Part shown: positions 1 through 10,633 of the stretch, piece by piece
How the letters are laid out: every line of letters starts with the position of its first letter
How positions within the stretch are numbered: the stretch's first letter is position 1
NCBI RefSeq assembly: GCF_002104475.1
Contig: NZ_NBOF01000005.1
Location: forward strand, 310,001 to 374,000
Direction of reading: 5' to 3'
DNA length: 64,000 bases
Source of the DNA: Cognaticolwellia mytili
GTDB taxonomy: Bacteria; Pseudomonadota; Gammaproteobacteria; Enterobacterales; Alteromonadaceae
The notes under the pieces: generated by a model
The model's input: the letters and a program-made list of their open reading frames with translations, nothing else
Database searches by the model: none
Told to the model about the DNA's origin: nothing
Program-made: the position numbers and the translations under genes

Positions 1-2604
1 CACATTGTCCGATTCTTCAACTTTCTCTTTAGAAATTTTTCCAGGACGGTTTATATGGTAACCTTGACCAAACTCGCAACCAACAGCTTGCAATTTTTTC
101 AGCATAGCTTCAGATTCAATACCTTCTGCAACCAAACGATAACCAAAATTAGCGCCCAACTCATGTAACGCCTTAACCAATGACAAGTTCTTGTCGTTGT
201 TATTCAGTGTCCGCACAAAACTTCGGTCAAGCTTAATAAACTCAAAAGGGTAACTATGTAAAAAATTAAAAGACGACAATCCTGCGCCGTAATCATCTAA
301 CGCTAACTTAACGCCAAACTCTTTCAATTTACGTAAACCTTTTAAAGCTAATTCAGTATGACGAGCAAAAGCAGACTCATTAAATTCTAGAATCAGTCTC
401 TCTGGCTCGATAGTATTAAGACGTATTAGCTCTATCAGTTTTGCTAACTGATTGGCTTGGGTTAAATGCCGACCAGAAAGGTTAACACCAATATAAGCAT
501 GTTGATATTCATTTGACTGCCGCCATAATTTTAACTGTAAACAAACTTCTTCAATGACCCAAACTTCAATTTCTAAAATCATGCCGGTTTCTTCCGCCAT
601 AAAAAGAAATTCACTCGGCGTCAGTAGACCTTTAGTTGGGTGCTGCCAACGCAGTAACACTTCAAAGCCTAGTGTAGTTGTTGAAGATAAATCAGATATT
701 TTCTGGTAATGCAATTCAAACTGTTTACTTTTAATCGCTTGCCTTAATTCTTGCTCTAAAGTCATACTCGCAATCAATTGTTCTCGCATACTGTCATCAA
801 AAAAAACATAACGACCGCGACCTAAGCTTTTTGCTTGATACATAGCTGCATCAGCATCACGTAGCATTTCATTGGCGTCTTTATAACTGACTCGGCTTTG
901 AGCAATACCAATACTAGCATTAGAATATAGTGTATGGCCTTCTAGCCCAAAGGGCTCTTCAATAGAGCTAATAATTCGAGATGCTATTTCTTCAACATCT
1001 TCAGATGACTGTAATGAATCCAATAAAATAACAAACTCATCTCCTCCCAGGCGGGCCAAGATATCATTATCGCGGACACACAGGCGTAAGCGTTGTGCTA
1101 TTTCAATTAAAAATTGATCTCCAGCATGGTGACCCAGAGTATCGTTAATCATTTTAAAGCGATCTAAATCAATAAAGAGAACCGCAAAACGATGATTAGG
1201 GTGACGCTTCAAATGTTTAAGTGAATAGGTCAAACGATCTGAAAACATTGCGCGGTTAGGCAATTGCGTTAATGCATCATGATGCGCATCATGGTACAAA
1301 CGCGCTTCCGCTTTACGACGCTCTTCTATCTGCATACGTAAATTAAGGTTGGTCGATTGTAACTCTTGCGTACGCTTATTGATCACTTGCTCTAACGCTT
1401 CATTACTCTGTAACACTTGCTGCTGAGTTTTATGGCGTAAAATTGCCACTGCAATATGCTGACTAACAAAGCGCATCAGTTCTAGATCTTTGCTTTGATA
1501 AGCCTTTTCATTTTGATAATGATGGACAGCAATAACACCGAAAATATCACCTTGATCCGATAAAGGTGCAGCCAACCAAGCTTGGGGGAGTTTTTCTTCA
1601 GGGTAATGTAGGGTAAAAGCCCGTTGAGTCACTTCACCTTGTTTTTCTAAGGTATAAATCATTTTTTCGGTTAGCAGTACAGGTTTTCTCGTACTAATAG
1701 CCAGTTCAGATAATCCACTGCTGAGTTTTCTGGCTTTTGGCGGCACGACTTTCTCATCACAATAATAAGGAAACTCTAGCTCGCTTTTGTCGCCCGATAG
1801 CAAAGCAATATAAAAATTCTTTGCTGGCAGAAGTTTGTTTACTTCTTGGTGTAATGCTTGGTAGAAATGCTCTATTGATTGTGTCTTTGCTGTTAATTCA
1901 GAGATATTAAGTAAAATTTGATGAGTTTTAACTGCCAATTGCCTTTCAACAATTTCTTTTTTCAATCGCTGATTAGTCTCTGTCAGCTTTGAAGTGCGTT
2001 GATGAATACTAAATTCTAATAGCTCTCTGCTGCGCACACGATCAATCGCCGTCACTAAATGCTCGGCTATAAACTCTAATATTTGACAATCACGTTCAGA
2101 AAAACACAATTTTTCATCGTAGCTTTGCAAGGCAATAACACCAATAACTTGCTGTCCGCGCATTAATGGTACACCTAACCAATCTACACATGCAGAACCA
2201 TACAATACAATTTTATCAGCTTTAGCAAGTGCCATTCGTTCTTCTGCTGAACAATGCAAAGGCTGCTGCTTTAGTAGCACTATACCGGTTAAGCTTTTAC
2301 GCCAATCGGCCAGCTCAACATGCTCACGTAATCTCATTTCAATAGGGTTGTGGCAATAACTTAGTTGCAACTCTTCTGCTGGATTTAATAGTGCAATATG
2401 AAAGCTATCGGTAACTAATAAAGTTTTAATTACCGATTCGAGGGCATGATAAAACGCATCCATATCAGTTACTGTACTAGCTAACTCAGAAAGCTGTAAC
2501 AGACCTGATTGCATGGTTTTAAGTTGTCGATATTTTTTTAGTAACGACTTTAATTTTGGAAGTTGGCGTATCGCATGGATATTATCCGCCGCCCTTGAGC
2601 CCAT
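1..2604 (-). CDS. GAF-GAF-GGDEF-EAL cyclic-di-GMP protein (3' end outside window)
   Basis: The reading frame is open from an ATG at 2604 to the window edge, at least 868 codons, so the C-terminus is missing. Two GAF-like sensory regions (about residues 20-165 and 235-380) are joined by helical linkers. A diguanylate cyclase domain follows, with intact LGGDEFVILL near residue 518 and an inhibitory RxxD site (RDND) exactly five residues before GGDEF. The phosphodiesterase domain starts near residue 615. Its signature reads EVL instead of EAL, but the metal-binding and catalytic positions GVNLSG, LEFNES, ALDDYGAG, IKLDRSF and AEGIE are present. Both activities are therefore possible. The final visible residues, GQGYHINRP, are typical of the EAL C-terminus, so little is lost. 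The GAF ligands cannot be predicted. Likely a cytoplasmic c-di-GMP control protein. Confidence 0.93.
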   Translation of the reverse strand, partial: MGSRAADNIHAIRQLPKLKSLLKKYRQLKTMQSGLLQLSELASTVTDMDAFYHALESVIKTLLVTDSFHIALLNPAEELQLSYCHNPIEMRLREHVELADWRKSLTGIVLLKQQPLHCSAEERMALAKADKIVLYGSACVDWLGVPLMRGQQVIGVIALQSYDEKLCFSERDCQILEFIAEHLVTAIDRVRSRELLEFSIHQRTSKLTETNQRLKKEIVERQLAVKTHQILLNISELTAKTQSIEHFYQALHQEVNKLLPAKNFYIALLSGDKSELEFPYYCDEKVVPPKARKLSSGLSELAISTRKPVLLTEKMIYTLEKQGEVTQRAFTLHYPEEKLPQAWLAAPLSDQGDIFGVIAVHHYQNEKAYQSKDLELMRFVSQHIAVAILRHKTQQQVLQSNEALEQVINKRTQELQSTNLNLRMQIEERRKAEARLYHDAHHDALTQLPNRAMFSDRLTYSLKHLKRHPNHRFAVLFIDLDRFKMINDTLGHHAGDQFLIEIAQRLRLCVRDNDILARLGGDEFVILLDSLQSSEDVEEIASRIISSIEEPFGLEGHTLYSNASIGIAQSRVSYKDANEMLRDADAAMYQAKSLGRGRYVFFDDSMREQLIASMTLEQELRQAIKSKQFELHYQKISDLSSTTTLGFEVLLRWQHPTKGLLTPSEFLFMAEETGMILEIEVWVIEEVCLQLKLWRQSNEYQHAYIGVNLSGRHLTQANQLAKLIELIRLNTIEPERLILEFNESAFARHTELALKGLRKLKEFGVKLALDDYGAGLSSFNFLHSYPFEFIKLDRSFVRTLNNNDKNLSLVKALHELGANFGYRLVAEGIESEAMLKKLQAVGCEFGQGYHINRPGKISKEKVEESDNV

Positions 2605-2731
2605 TGTACAAATTCCATTTTTTATTAGTATTATTTTTATACGTTTAGTCTACCAAAATAAAAAAATTTGGCTAGGGCTGAGTTGAAATTATTCACTCTC
2701 ATTTGTCATATTGTTATTTTCTCTATAAAAC

Positions 2732-2760
2732 AAAAAATGGCGGTAATGCCACCATTTTTT
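2732..2760. terminator. bidirectional intrinsic terminator
   Basis: A-rich/T-rich hairpin with arms AAAAAATGG and CCATTTTTT and an inner GG/CC pair. It lies just downstream of the TonB receptor ending at 2777 (minus strand), so it would stop that transcript. The T-run works in both orientations. Confidence 0.75.
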
Positions 2761-2776
2761 ATCAAACTAAACAGGT

Positions 2777-5245
2777 TTAGAAGCTATAAGAGGTACTAAC
2801 AAACATAGTACGGCCAACAACATCGTAAATACTTGGTACCGTACCCATATCAGTACCACCTAGAACATTTTCAGGCTCAGTATCAAAGGCATTTTTAACA
2901 CCGCCATTAACGGTCCAGTAATCATTAATATGGTATGACGCTGATACATTATGATAAACAACGTTATCTGTAGAGAACTGTTCTCCATAATATTCACCAT
3001 TCATACCTTGAATAAACTGAGCGCTATAAAGGACGCTTAAGTCTTCTGTTAGGTTGCTCTGAACTGATAAGTTTGCTTTAACTTCAGAGTAGCCACCGAT
3101 ATTGCCATCAATCGTTCCGGTATAGTCAGTATCATCTTGTTCAAATTCGATTAAGTATGTGGTGTCTAACATCACTTTAAACAAATCGTGGCTATAGCTA
3201 ATATTCCAATCAACACCCGATGTTTTTTGCGAGCCAATATTAGTTAATGCTGAGGTCATGTTTGATAAATCTCCGTCAGCCGTTACACTAATTGAATCAC
3301 ATGATGCTTGCATGCCAGAGAAACATGCATTTAGCTCTTTTTGCACATCAACACGGCTAATCGCATTGGTAATATCAAACGCCCAATAGTCTACCGTAGT
3401 TGATAAATTATTAGCTGCCTCCCAAACAACACCAAAAGTAAAAGACTCACTCTCTTCAGGTTGTAAATTATCATCACTGGTATAATTAACTTTAATCTGA
3501 GCGTCTAGTTCGTTACCCCACGGATCACTTAAGTAATCATATGAACCACTATCGCCACCGTATAGTTCGCTAACATTTGGCGCTCTAAAGCCAGTTGCTG
3601 CCACTGAACGCACCATGAAAGAATCACTAAAGCGATAGGTTGCGCCTAGCTTCCAAGTCATTTCACCGCCGAACGTTGAGTATTCATCGTAACGAGCCGC
3701 GGCTTCAACAGTTAACTCATCTGTAACCGGCACCGAAATCTCACCATAAACAGACTGTACCGAATAGTTGCCGTCAGTTGCCGACTGTTGAGCAGAAGTA
3801 CTTTCACCATCTTGTGTTACTTGGTCTGGTGCGTAATAGCCACTTTCATGGCGGGTTTCAAAACCAATAGCATAACCAATATCACTTTCAGTGACACCGC
3901 TAAATCCCGCAGCTAAAGTAAACTGTTCATTGCCACCTTCATTATCTTCTGTATAAATAACACCTTCAGACATTAAAAAGCTGTTATCTATTGGTGCACC
4001 GCTAAACCATAAGTCTTGGTTATCATAGATACTTTTCTCCATATTGCCGGCATGAATCGAGTTTTGAACATGGTCTTTTGAGTCATTACGCCCATAGGTT
4101 GCTGAAATATCCCACATAGAATTATTTTCTAAGTAACCTTTTAAGCCTATTGAAGCTCGATATGTATCAGTTTCTTGTTGAAAAATACGAGGACCTGCAT
4201 CTGTCATGCGACGACGATAGTTCAATTCTGTCGACGTATTACCATCTGCATCTTTAAATTGATCGGTGTATTTTTTATCTAATACTGCAGTCTCTAAGTC
4301 GATATTTGCTGGTTGAGGTGCCATTTGCTGATTTGATTCTCGGCGGGTATACATAAAATCAATACTTAGTTCAGTATCTTCATCTAATGCTGTATTGAAA
4401 GCAGTAAAAAGACTTAATAATTCATTTGGGGTTTGCGCATAACTATCGTCAGTATAATCGTATGATGTGTCACGTGGTTTAAAACCGTCATTGCCATCAG
4501 GTATCATGCCACCAAGTGAACCACTAGGTACAAACGAAGATTTTCCTGGATCAACAAAATCACGATCAGATTGAATAATTTCACCACGATCAGAGTACTG
4601 CAAGCCAACAACTAGGTTACCTTCAGCAAGCTCTAAGCCATGTAATATACTGGCACCTTTGCTAGTACCATCACCTTTATCTGTTTGGCTGCCATCTAGT
4701 GTTAATTCGGTACCAACAAAATCTTTCTTGGTAATAATATTAACTACGCCTGCAATAGCATCTGAACCATAAACCGCTGAAGCGCCATCTTTTAAAATTT
4801 CAATATTTTTGATCATAGCAACAGGAATCGTATTCAAGTCGACTGCGGAATCTGCACCTGTACCTGAAGACACCATACGACGACCATTCAGTAAAACTAG
4901 AGTACGCTGAGCACCCATACCACGTAGGTTGACAGTCGCTGAGCCGCCAGAGCCATTGTTCGTTGTTGCGCCTAAATTCATACCTGCGGCAGTTGGTTGT
5001 GCAGATAGAATTTCTTCTACAGAGCTATAGCCACTTTGCGTAATAAAATCTGATGAAATGACAGTCACTGGGCTGGCTGTTTCAACATCAGTACGATTAA
5101 TACGTGAGCCAGTAACTTCTATGCGCTCAACGCTCGCTTCTGCAGTCTCTGCAGCGCTAACTTGACTCACAACTAGCAGTGAACTTGCAGCACTCGCGAA
5201 TAAAGCCGCTCTTACCGCATTGCTTAAAGGTCTTTCTAAATACAT
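2777..5245 (-). CDS. TonB-dependent outer-membrane receptor, substrate unknown
   Basis: 822-residue outer-membrane receptor. A signal peptide spans about residues 1-31 and is followed by the TonB-box-like segment VERIEVTGSRI (39-49). The plug domain runs to about residue 170 (ASPVTVISSDFI, LNGRRMV, EILKDGASAVYGSDAIAGVVNI), then the beta-barrel ends in an aromatic C-terminal residue (SYSF). This is the large receptor type common in Alteromonadales and Xanthomonadales, often used for glycans, peptides or other non-siderophore substrates. No neighbouring catabolic gene reveals the ligand. The start has a good ribosome binding site (GGAGA about 8 bases upstream). The gene stands alone between two terminators, and a perfect inverted repeat at 5368-5385 may be its operator. 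Confidence 0.9.
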   Translation of the reverse strand: MYLERPLSNAVRAALFASAASSLLVVSQVSAAETAEASVERIEVTGSRINRTDVETASPVTVISSDFITQSGYSSVEEILSAQPTAAGMNLGATTNNGSGGSATVNLRGMGAQRTLVLLNGRRMVSSGTGADSAVDLNTIPVAMIKNIEILKDGASAVYGSDAIAGVVNIITKKDFVGTELTLDGSQTDKGDGTSKGASILHGLELAEGNLVVGLQYSDRGEIIQSDRDFVDPGKSSFVPSGSLGGMIPDGNDGFKPRDTSYDYTDDSYAQTPNELLSLFTAFNTALDEDTELSIDFMYTRRESNQQMAPQPANIDLETAVLDKKYTDQFKDADGNTSTELNYRRRMTDAGPRIFQQETDTYRASIGLKGYLENNSMWDISATYGRNDSKDHVQNSIHAGNMEKSIYDNQDLWFSGAPIDNSFLMSEGVIYTEDNEGGNEQFTLAAGFSGVTESDIGYAIGFETRHESGYYAPDQVTQDGESTSAQQSATDGNYSVQSVYGEISVPVTDELTVEAAARYDEYSTFGGEMTWKLGATYRFSDSFMVRSVAATGFRAPNVSELYGGDSGSYDYLSDPWGNELDAQIKVNYTSDDNLQPEESESFTFGVVWEAANNLSTTVDYWAFDITNAISRVDVQKELNACFSGMQASCDSISVTADGDLSNMTSALTNIGSQKTSGVDWNISYSHDLFKVMLDTTYLIEFEQDDTDYTGTIDGNIGGYSEVKANLSVQSNLTEDLSVLYSAQFIQGMNGEYYGEQFSTDNVVYHNVSASYHINDYWTVNGGVKNAFDTEPENVLGGTDMGTVPSIYDVVGRTMFVSTSYSF

Positions 5246-5367
5246 TTATTTTCTCCGACATCGATTAACATTTTTATTTATTGGCTTGTTATCACCTTCA
5301 TTCATCTTGCGATAAAAGTTCATCGAGGTTTGTTATTTCGTGCGGGAGATTTGTACGGAACAGTAAA

Positions 5368-5385
5368 GTGGTTACAATTAACCAC
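5368..5385. promoter_or_regulatory. perfect 7-4-7 inverted repeat, candidate operator
   Basis: GTGGTTA-CAAT-TAACCAC, a perfect dyad about 125 bp upstream of the TonB receptor start at 5245. Arm length and spacing fit a dimeric HTH repressor or activator. The binding protein is unknown. It is not followed by a T-run, so a terminator is unlikely. Confidence 0.4.
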
Positions 5386-5630
5386 AAACTAAAAGCCGAA
5401 ACAAAAAAAAGAAAAATAAACTATTGAAATGATTACAGTAAATATTATTACACATAAATTTTCATGGTACATTTTTTCGAGGTAAGACTTTATAGACATT
5501 TATTATCTTGATTACATGCTTAGATTGCACTCAGGCCTCTATAATCGTAACAGTTAACGTACATTTACTTGTAAAATAAACCTTTTTATTTTACTGAGTG
5601 ATTTCAAACTAAACACTGAATTTTTTTCAT

Positions 5631-5657
5631 AAAAAAACCGGCAAAAGCCGGTTTTTT
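5631..5657 (-). terminator. rpoH intrinsic terminator
   Basis: Strong hairpin AACCGGC-AAAA-GCCGGTT flanked by A and T runs, 20 bp past the rpoH stop on the minus strand. Confidence 0.85.
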
Positions 5658-5676
5658 TAAATATCTTTTTACTGAG

Positions 5677-6540
5677 TTATGCTGCCATAGCGCCTTTTAA
5701 TTTAGACAAGGCATTTTTCTCTAATTGACGAACACGTTCCGCTGATATTCCATACTTATTAGCAAGTTCTTGCAAGGTTGATTTATCATCAGTTAACCAA
5801 CGTGTACGAATAATATCTTGGCTACGCTCATCTAGACCAACTAAAGCATTGCTTAATCTCTGGTTAGCATGCTGCTCCCAGTTATTATCTTCTACTTCTG
5901 TTGCTAAGTCAGACTGTTTATCTTCAAGATATTGTGCAGGAGAAAAACTGCTAGCACCTAAATTATCATCATCATCAGTTGATAATTCAAAAGCTTGGTC
6001 TTGATTACTCATTCGAGATTCCATTTCAAGCACATCTTTAGTAGTAACACCTAAAGCTTCAGCAACATTACTCACTTCGTCGTTACTAAACCAACCTAAA
6101 CGTTTTTTGTTCTTTCTTAAATTAAAGAATAATTTACGCTGTGCTTTTGTGGTTGCAACTTTAACAATGCGCCAATTTTTCAAAACAAATTCATGAATTT
6201 CAGCTTTGATCCAATGCACAGCAAAAGAAACTAAACGTACACCAACCTCTGGATTAAAGCGTTTAACCGCTTTCATCAGCCCAACATTGCCTTCTTGAAC
6301 TAAATCAGCTTGCGGTAAACCATAACCAGCATAGCCTTTAGCAACATGAATAACAAAACGAAGATGCGACATAATTAATTCTTGCGCCGCCTGTAAATCA
6401 TTTTCAGAATATAAACGAGTTGCTAATTCATGCTCCTTTTCAGCAGTAAGCATAGGAATGCTATACGCCGATTGCACGTATGCTTCAATGCTACCACTTT
6501 GTGGGACAGTAAGAGCCATCGATTGCATTTTAATACTCAT
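5677..6540 (-). CDS. rpoH: RNA polymerase sigma factor RpoH (sigma-32)
   Basis: 287-residue heat-shock sigma factor, close to the usual length of about 285. Region 2 is strongly conserved ([22 protein letters not shown] from residue 59, then [17 protein letters not shown]). The RpoH box [13 protein letters not shown], specific to this family and used for core binding and homeostatic control, is at 134-146. Region 4 carries the [23 protein letters not shown]. It directs transcription of chaperone and protease genes when misfolded protein accumulates. It lies downstream of ftsYEX in the same direction, the arrangement known from E. coli. A separate promoter with an extended -10 at 6572-6580 lies just upstream. 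Confidence 0.97.
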   Translation of the reverse strand: MSIKMQSMALTVPQSGSIEAYVQSAYSIPMLTAEKEHELATRLYSENDLQAAQELIMSHLRFVIHVAKGYAGYGLPQADLVQEGNVGLMKAVKRFNPEVGVRLVSFAVHWIKAEIHEFVLKNWRIVKVATTKAQRKLFFNLRKNKKRLGWFSNDEVSNVAEALGVTTKDVLEMESRMSNQDQAFELSTDDDDNLGASSFSPAQYLEDKQSDLATEVEDNNWEQHANQRLSNALVGLDERSQDIIRTRWLTDDKSTLQELANKYGISAERVRQLEKNALSKLKGAMAA

Positions 6541-6571
6541 TTAATTACCTCTTTATCTAATCTAGCTCGCG

Positions 6572-6580
6572 ATTATAGCA
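6572..6580 (-). promoter_or_regulatory. extended -10 promoter of rpoH
   Basis: On the minus strand the sequence reads TGCTATAAT, a perfect -10 hexamer with the TGn extension, about 32 bp before the rpoH start codon. A TTGACA further upstream (6609-6614, minus) is too distant to pair with it and could belong to another start site. Confidence 0.5.
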
Positions 6581-6755
6581 TTTATTTGCTAGCTACCGCG
6601 ACTTAATATGTCAACAGTAGCTTAGAAGACAGGGCGAAACAATAGTCTCTTTCGAATTTTCTATGAAATATTTGTTAAAGTTTGTCATCAAAGAAAAAAT
6701 CAATAACAATAACAACGTGATGTTAGAAAATCGAAGTTCCTACATAACGACAAAA

Positions 6756-7736
6756 TTAGTCAGCTGTTGGCTCAATAGCACGGATATGTTGTCGAACTGA
6801 AATAAAGCTACCAAGTAAGCCTAAAGCAATCGCTATCAGTTGCAAAAACAGAAATTCAGCGAAAGAAAGGCCAGCCAAAACAAATTGACTTTGATATAAA
6901 TCGGTTAGCTGCACTAAGGCAATAGAAAAATAATTCGCTAAGATGGCAACACAAATACCGGCAATTAAACCACCGAGTACGCCATACCAAATACCGGCAT
7001 ATAAGAAAGGGCGTTGAATAAAGCTATCTGTTGCTCCAACCAACTTCATTACAGCAATTGCATCTTTTTGGTTTAAAATAGCCAGTCGAATAGTGTTACC
7101 GATAATTAGCACTACAGATAAGCATAATAATAGGGCAATACCTAAAACTATATCCTCAATTAATTCTGACATAGCTTCTAAGCGTGTTAGCCACTCCAAA
7201 TCAAGTTTTCCTTGATCAACTTCTCTTTCTTTTTCCAATTTAACTAACAGCTCTCTAGCTGCTTGAACCTGGCTAAAACGCTTCATCGGTGTGACCAATA
7301 CCGTGGCTGGTAATGGGTTATTATCTAAATACTCTAGCGCCTGACCAAAGCCTGAAATAAGCTTAAACTCACTTAAGGCCTGTTCCGCAGAAATATAAAC
7401 AACATTATCCACTTCTGGGTATAGCTGTACACGTTGAACAAAGTTTTGTGCTGATTTATCTGATGTCGATAATTTCAAGAATAAAGTGATTTCAGAGGCA
7501 GAGTTCCACTGCTCCGTAACGGTTTGAGTATTTTTAACAAAAAGGTGTAGCGTTGCAGGTAAAGTAAGACTAATCCCTAAAACGAGCACCGTCATCACCG
7601 ACGTAAATGGTGTTCGCCATAAGTCACCTAAGCTGCCGATGGCTTGCTGTAAGTGGCGAATGAAGTAAGCGGTAACTCGACCAGTCCAAGCTAATTGGCT
7701 TTTACTTTGGCGCGTATGATTAGTTTCCATCAACAT
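6756..7736 (-). CDS. ftsX: cell division protein FtsX
   Basis: 326-residue inner-membrane partner of the ATPase FtsE. It couples the divisome to periplasmic murein hydrolase activation. The cytoplasmic N-terminal tail is followed by TM1 (about 45-68), a periplasmic domain, and three more membrane segments near 190-215, 245-270 and 290-312, the standard FtsX topology. The family motif ending in AIMKLVGAT (here AVMKLVGATDSFI) is present. The start overlaps the ftsE stop by 17 bases, indicating translational coupling; a second in-frame ATG two codons later is equally possible. Confidence 0.95.
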   Translation of the reverse strand: MLMETNHTRQSKSQLAWTGRVTAYFIRHLQQAIGSLGDLWRTPFTSVMTVLVLGISLTLPATLHLFVKNTQTVTEQWNSASEITLFLKLSTSDKSAQNFVQRVQLYPEVDNVVYISAEQALSEFKLISGFGQALEYLDNNPLPATVLVTPMKRFSQVQAARELLVKLEKEREVDQGKLDLEWLTRLEAMSELIEDIVLGIALLLCLSVVLIIGNTIRLAILNQKDAIAVMKLVGATDSFIQRPFLYAGIWYGVLGGLIAGICVAILANYFSIALVQLTDLYQSQFVLAGLSFAEFLFLQLIAIALGLLGSFISVRQHIRAIEPTAD

Positions 7737-8421
7737 CGCCTAAAGTTTGTAAACCATCAACAATGCCATCAGTGATCATATGGCCTTGTTTCAATGTTAA
7801 TGTGCGATATTTCATGCGAGCAATAAGTCCAAGATCATGAGTCGCAATTAGCACGCTCACCCCCATATCGTTAAAATCTTCAAATAAGCGAATAATATCT
7901 AGTGATAATTTAGGATCTAAATTACCGGTCGGCTCATCTGCTAGTAGTATCGGTGGTTTATTAACGATTGCTCTGGCAATACCAACACGCTGTTGTTCAC
8001 CACCTGAAAGCATATAAGGAAAGCATTTAAGCTTACTTGAAAGGTGCACCTTCTCAAGCGCACCTTCAACGCGTTTGCGGGTTTCTTTATGACTATAGCC
8101 TTCAATAATAAGTGGTAAAGCAACATTATCGAAAACTGTACGGTCCATTAGTAAGTTATGATTTTGAAAAATCATCCCAATACCACGACGTACATAAGGA
8201 ATTTGTTGATATTTTATCGATGATAATTCTGTACCATTAATCTCAATACTGCCAACGCTAGGTTTCTCCATCATACTCATCAATTTGAGTAGCGTGCTTT
8301 TACCTGCGCCAGAATGGCCAGTTAAAAACGCCATTTCGCCAGGGGCAATAGTAAAACTCACTTGCTTAAGTGCTAAAAAGCCTCCTGGATATGTTTTACT
8401 GACGTTATTAAATCGGATCAT
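7720..8421 (-). CDS. ftsE: cell division ATP-binding protein FtsE
   Basis: 233-residue ABC-type ATPase of the FtsEX divisome complex. Walker A is GHSGAGKS (35-42), the Q-loop sits in MIFQNHNLL, the ABC signature is LSGGEQQ (138-144), Walker B with catalytic Glu is ILLADEP (158-164), and the H-loop is ATHD near 195. Length and the N-terminal MIRFNNVSKTYPGG match FtsE. It sits between ftsY (39 bp upstream) and ftsX (overlapping), the conserved ftsYEX operon. Confidence 0.97.
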   Translation of the reverse strand: MIRFNNVSKTYPGGFLALKQVSFTIAPGEMAFLTGHSGAGKSTLLKLMSMMEKPSVGSIEINGTELSSIKYQQIPYVRRGIGMIFQNHNLLMDRTVFDNVALPLIIEGYSHKETRKRVEGALEKVHLSSKLKCFPYMLSGGEQQRVGIARAIVNKPPILLADEPTGNLDPKLSLDIIRLFEDFNDMGVSVLIATHDLGLIARMKYRTLTLKQGHMITDGIVDGLQTLGDVDGN

Positions 8422-8460
8422 AGTTATTCTTATTATTTATGTTATCACGACAGCAATAGA

Positions 8461-9759
<1,299 letters not shown>

Positions 9760-9934
9760 AAATGTATTTACAATATTAATTTGATGAATAGGTTTACCAC
9801 TAAAACTACCTGCTTATGTATTACTCGATAGCGAACAATTCATTAGATCAGTTGGTATTCATTAGTAAACAAGGATAAAATTGTCGATATAGTATCACCT
9901 AACCCGCCGACAAAAAACAAAAGCTGTTGAAGTT

Positions 9935-10525
9935 ATGAGCAAACTCAAAAAACAACCAAACAAAAGTGCTGCAAAAGGGCAAATACGTATTATTGCCGGC
10001 CAATATCGTGGTCGAAAGTTACCCGTGCTAATGGCCGACGGTTTACGCCCAACCACGGATAGGGTAAAAGAAACAGTTTTTAACTGGTTAATGCCTTATG
10101 TGCAAGATGCTAAATGCTTAGATTGTTTTGCCGGCTCAGGAGGCTTAGGTTTTGAAGCGCTTTCTCGCGGTGCTAAATCAGTCACTTTTATTGAGCTAAA
10201 CAAAGCAGCGGCTCAGCAGTTAACGGCAAACAAAACATTATTAAAAGCCGATAATATCGATATTTTATCAACTAATGCTTTAGAATTTTTACAAAAAAAT
10301 CAGCAAGAATTTTCCTTAGTCTTTATTGACCCACCGTTTAGAAAAGGTTTGGCGCAGAAAACTGCAGAAGCACTATCTCAACAAGGGCTTAGTGAAAATG
10401 CCTTAATTTATGTTGAAATGGAGTCGGATAACAACCAACAAGTTATGCCGAGTCATTGGCAATTGTTAAAAGAAAAAATCGCAGGGCAGGTTGTCTATCA
10501 ACTCTACCAAAATAGTAAAGTGTAA
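9935..10525 (+). CDS. rsmD: 16S rRNA (guanine-966-N2)-methyltransferase RsmD
   Basis: 196-residue SAM-dependent methyltransferase acting on the 30S subunit. Conserved RPTTDRVKETVFNWL (38-52), AdoMet-binding FAGSGGLG (65-72) and the N6/N2-type catalytic motif DPPF (132-135) are all present, with family-typical length. It diverges from ftsY, as in many gammaproteobacteria. The ATG at 9935 gives the usual basic N-terminus and RIIAGQYRGRKL start of the fold. A terminator follows 32 bp after the stop. Confidence 0.96.
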   Translation: MSKLKKQPNKSAAKGQIRIIAGQYRGRKLPVLMADGLRPTTDRVKETVFNWLMPYVQDAKCLDCFAGSGGLGFEALSRGAKSVTFIELNKAAAQQLTANKTLLKADNIDILSTNALEFLQKNQQEFSLVFIDPPFRKGLAQKTAEALSQQGLSENALIYVEMESDNNQQVMPSHWQLLKEKIAGQVVYQLYQNSKV

Positions 10526-10556
10526 ATTAATCAAGACCTTACAATGAGAAAATTAA

Positions 10557-10580
10557 AAAAAGAGGCATTAGCCTCTTTTT
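10557..10580. terminator. bidirectional terminator between rsmD and the serine hydrolase
   Basis: Hairpin AAAAAGAGGC-ATTA-GCCTCTTTTT with T-runs on both strands, placed between two convergent genes. A second hairpin without a T-run (GGCTCAAT/ATTGAGCC) lies at 10590-10612. Confidence 0.85.
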
Positions 10581-10633
10581 ACCTTTTAAGGCTCAATATT
10601 CTAAATTGAGCCCTTCAAATTAAACATGTTTAA

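Larger units (their letters stand above)
5246..5676. other. intergenic region, 431 bp
   Basis: No gene seen. It holds the promoter side of the TonB receptor (ending at the ribosome binding site next to 5245), the inverted repeat at 5368-5385 and, at its right edge, the rpoH terminator at 5631-5657. Confidence 0.6.
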
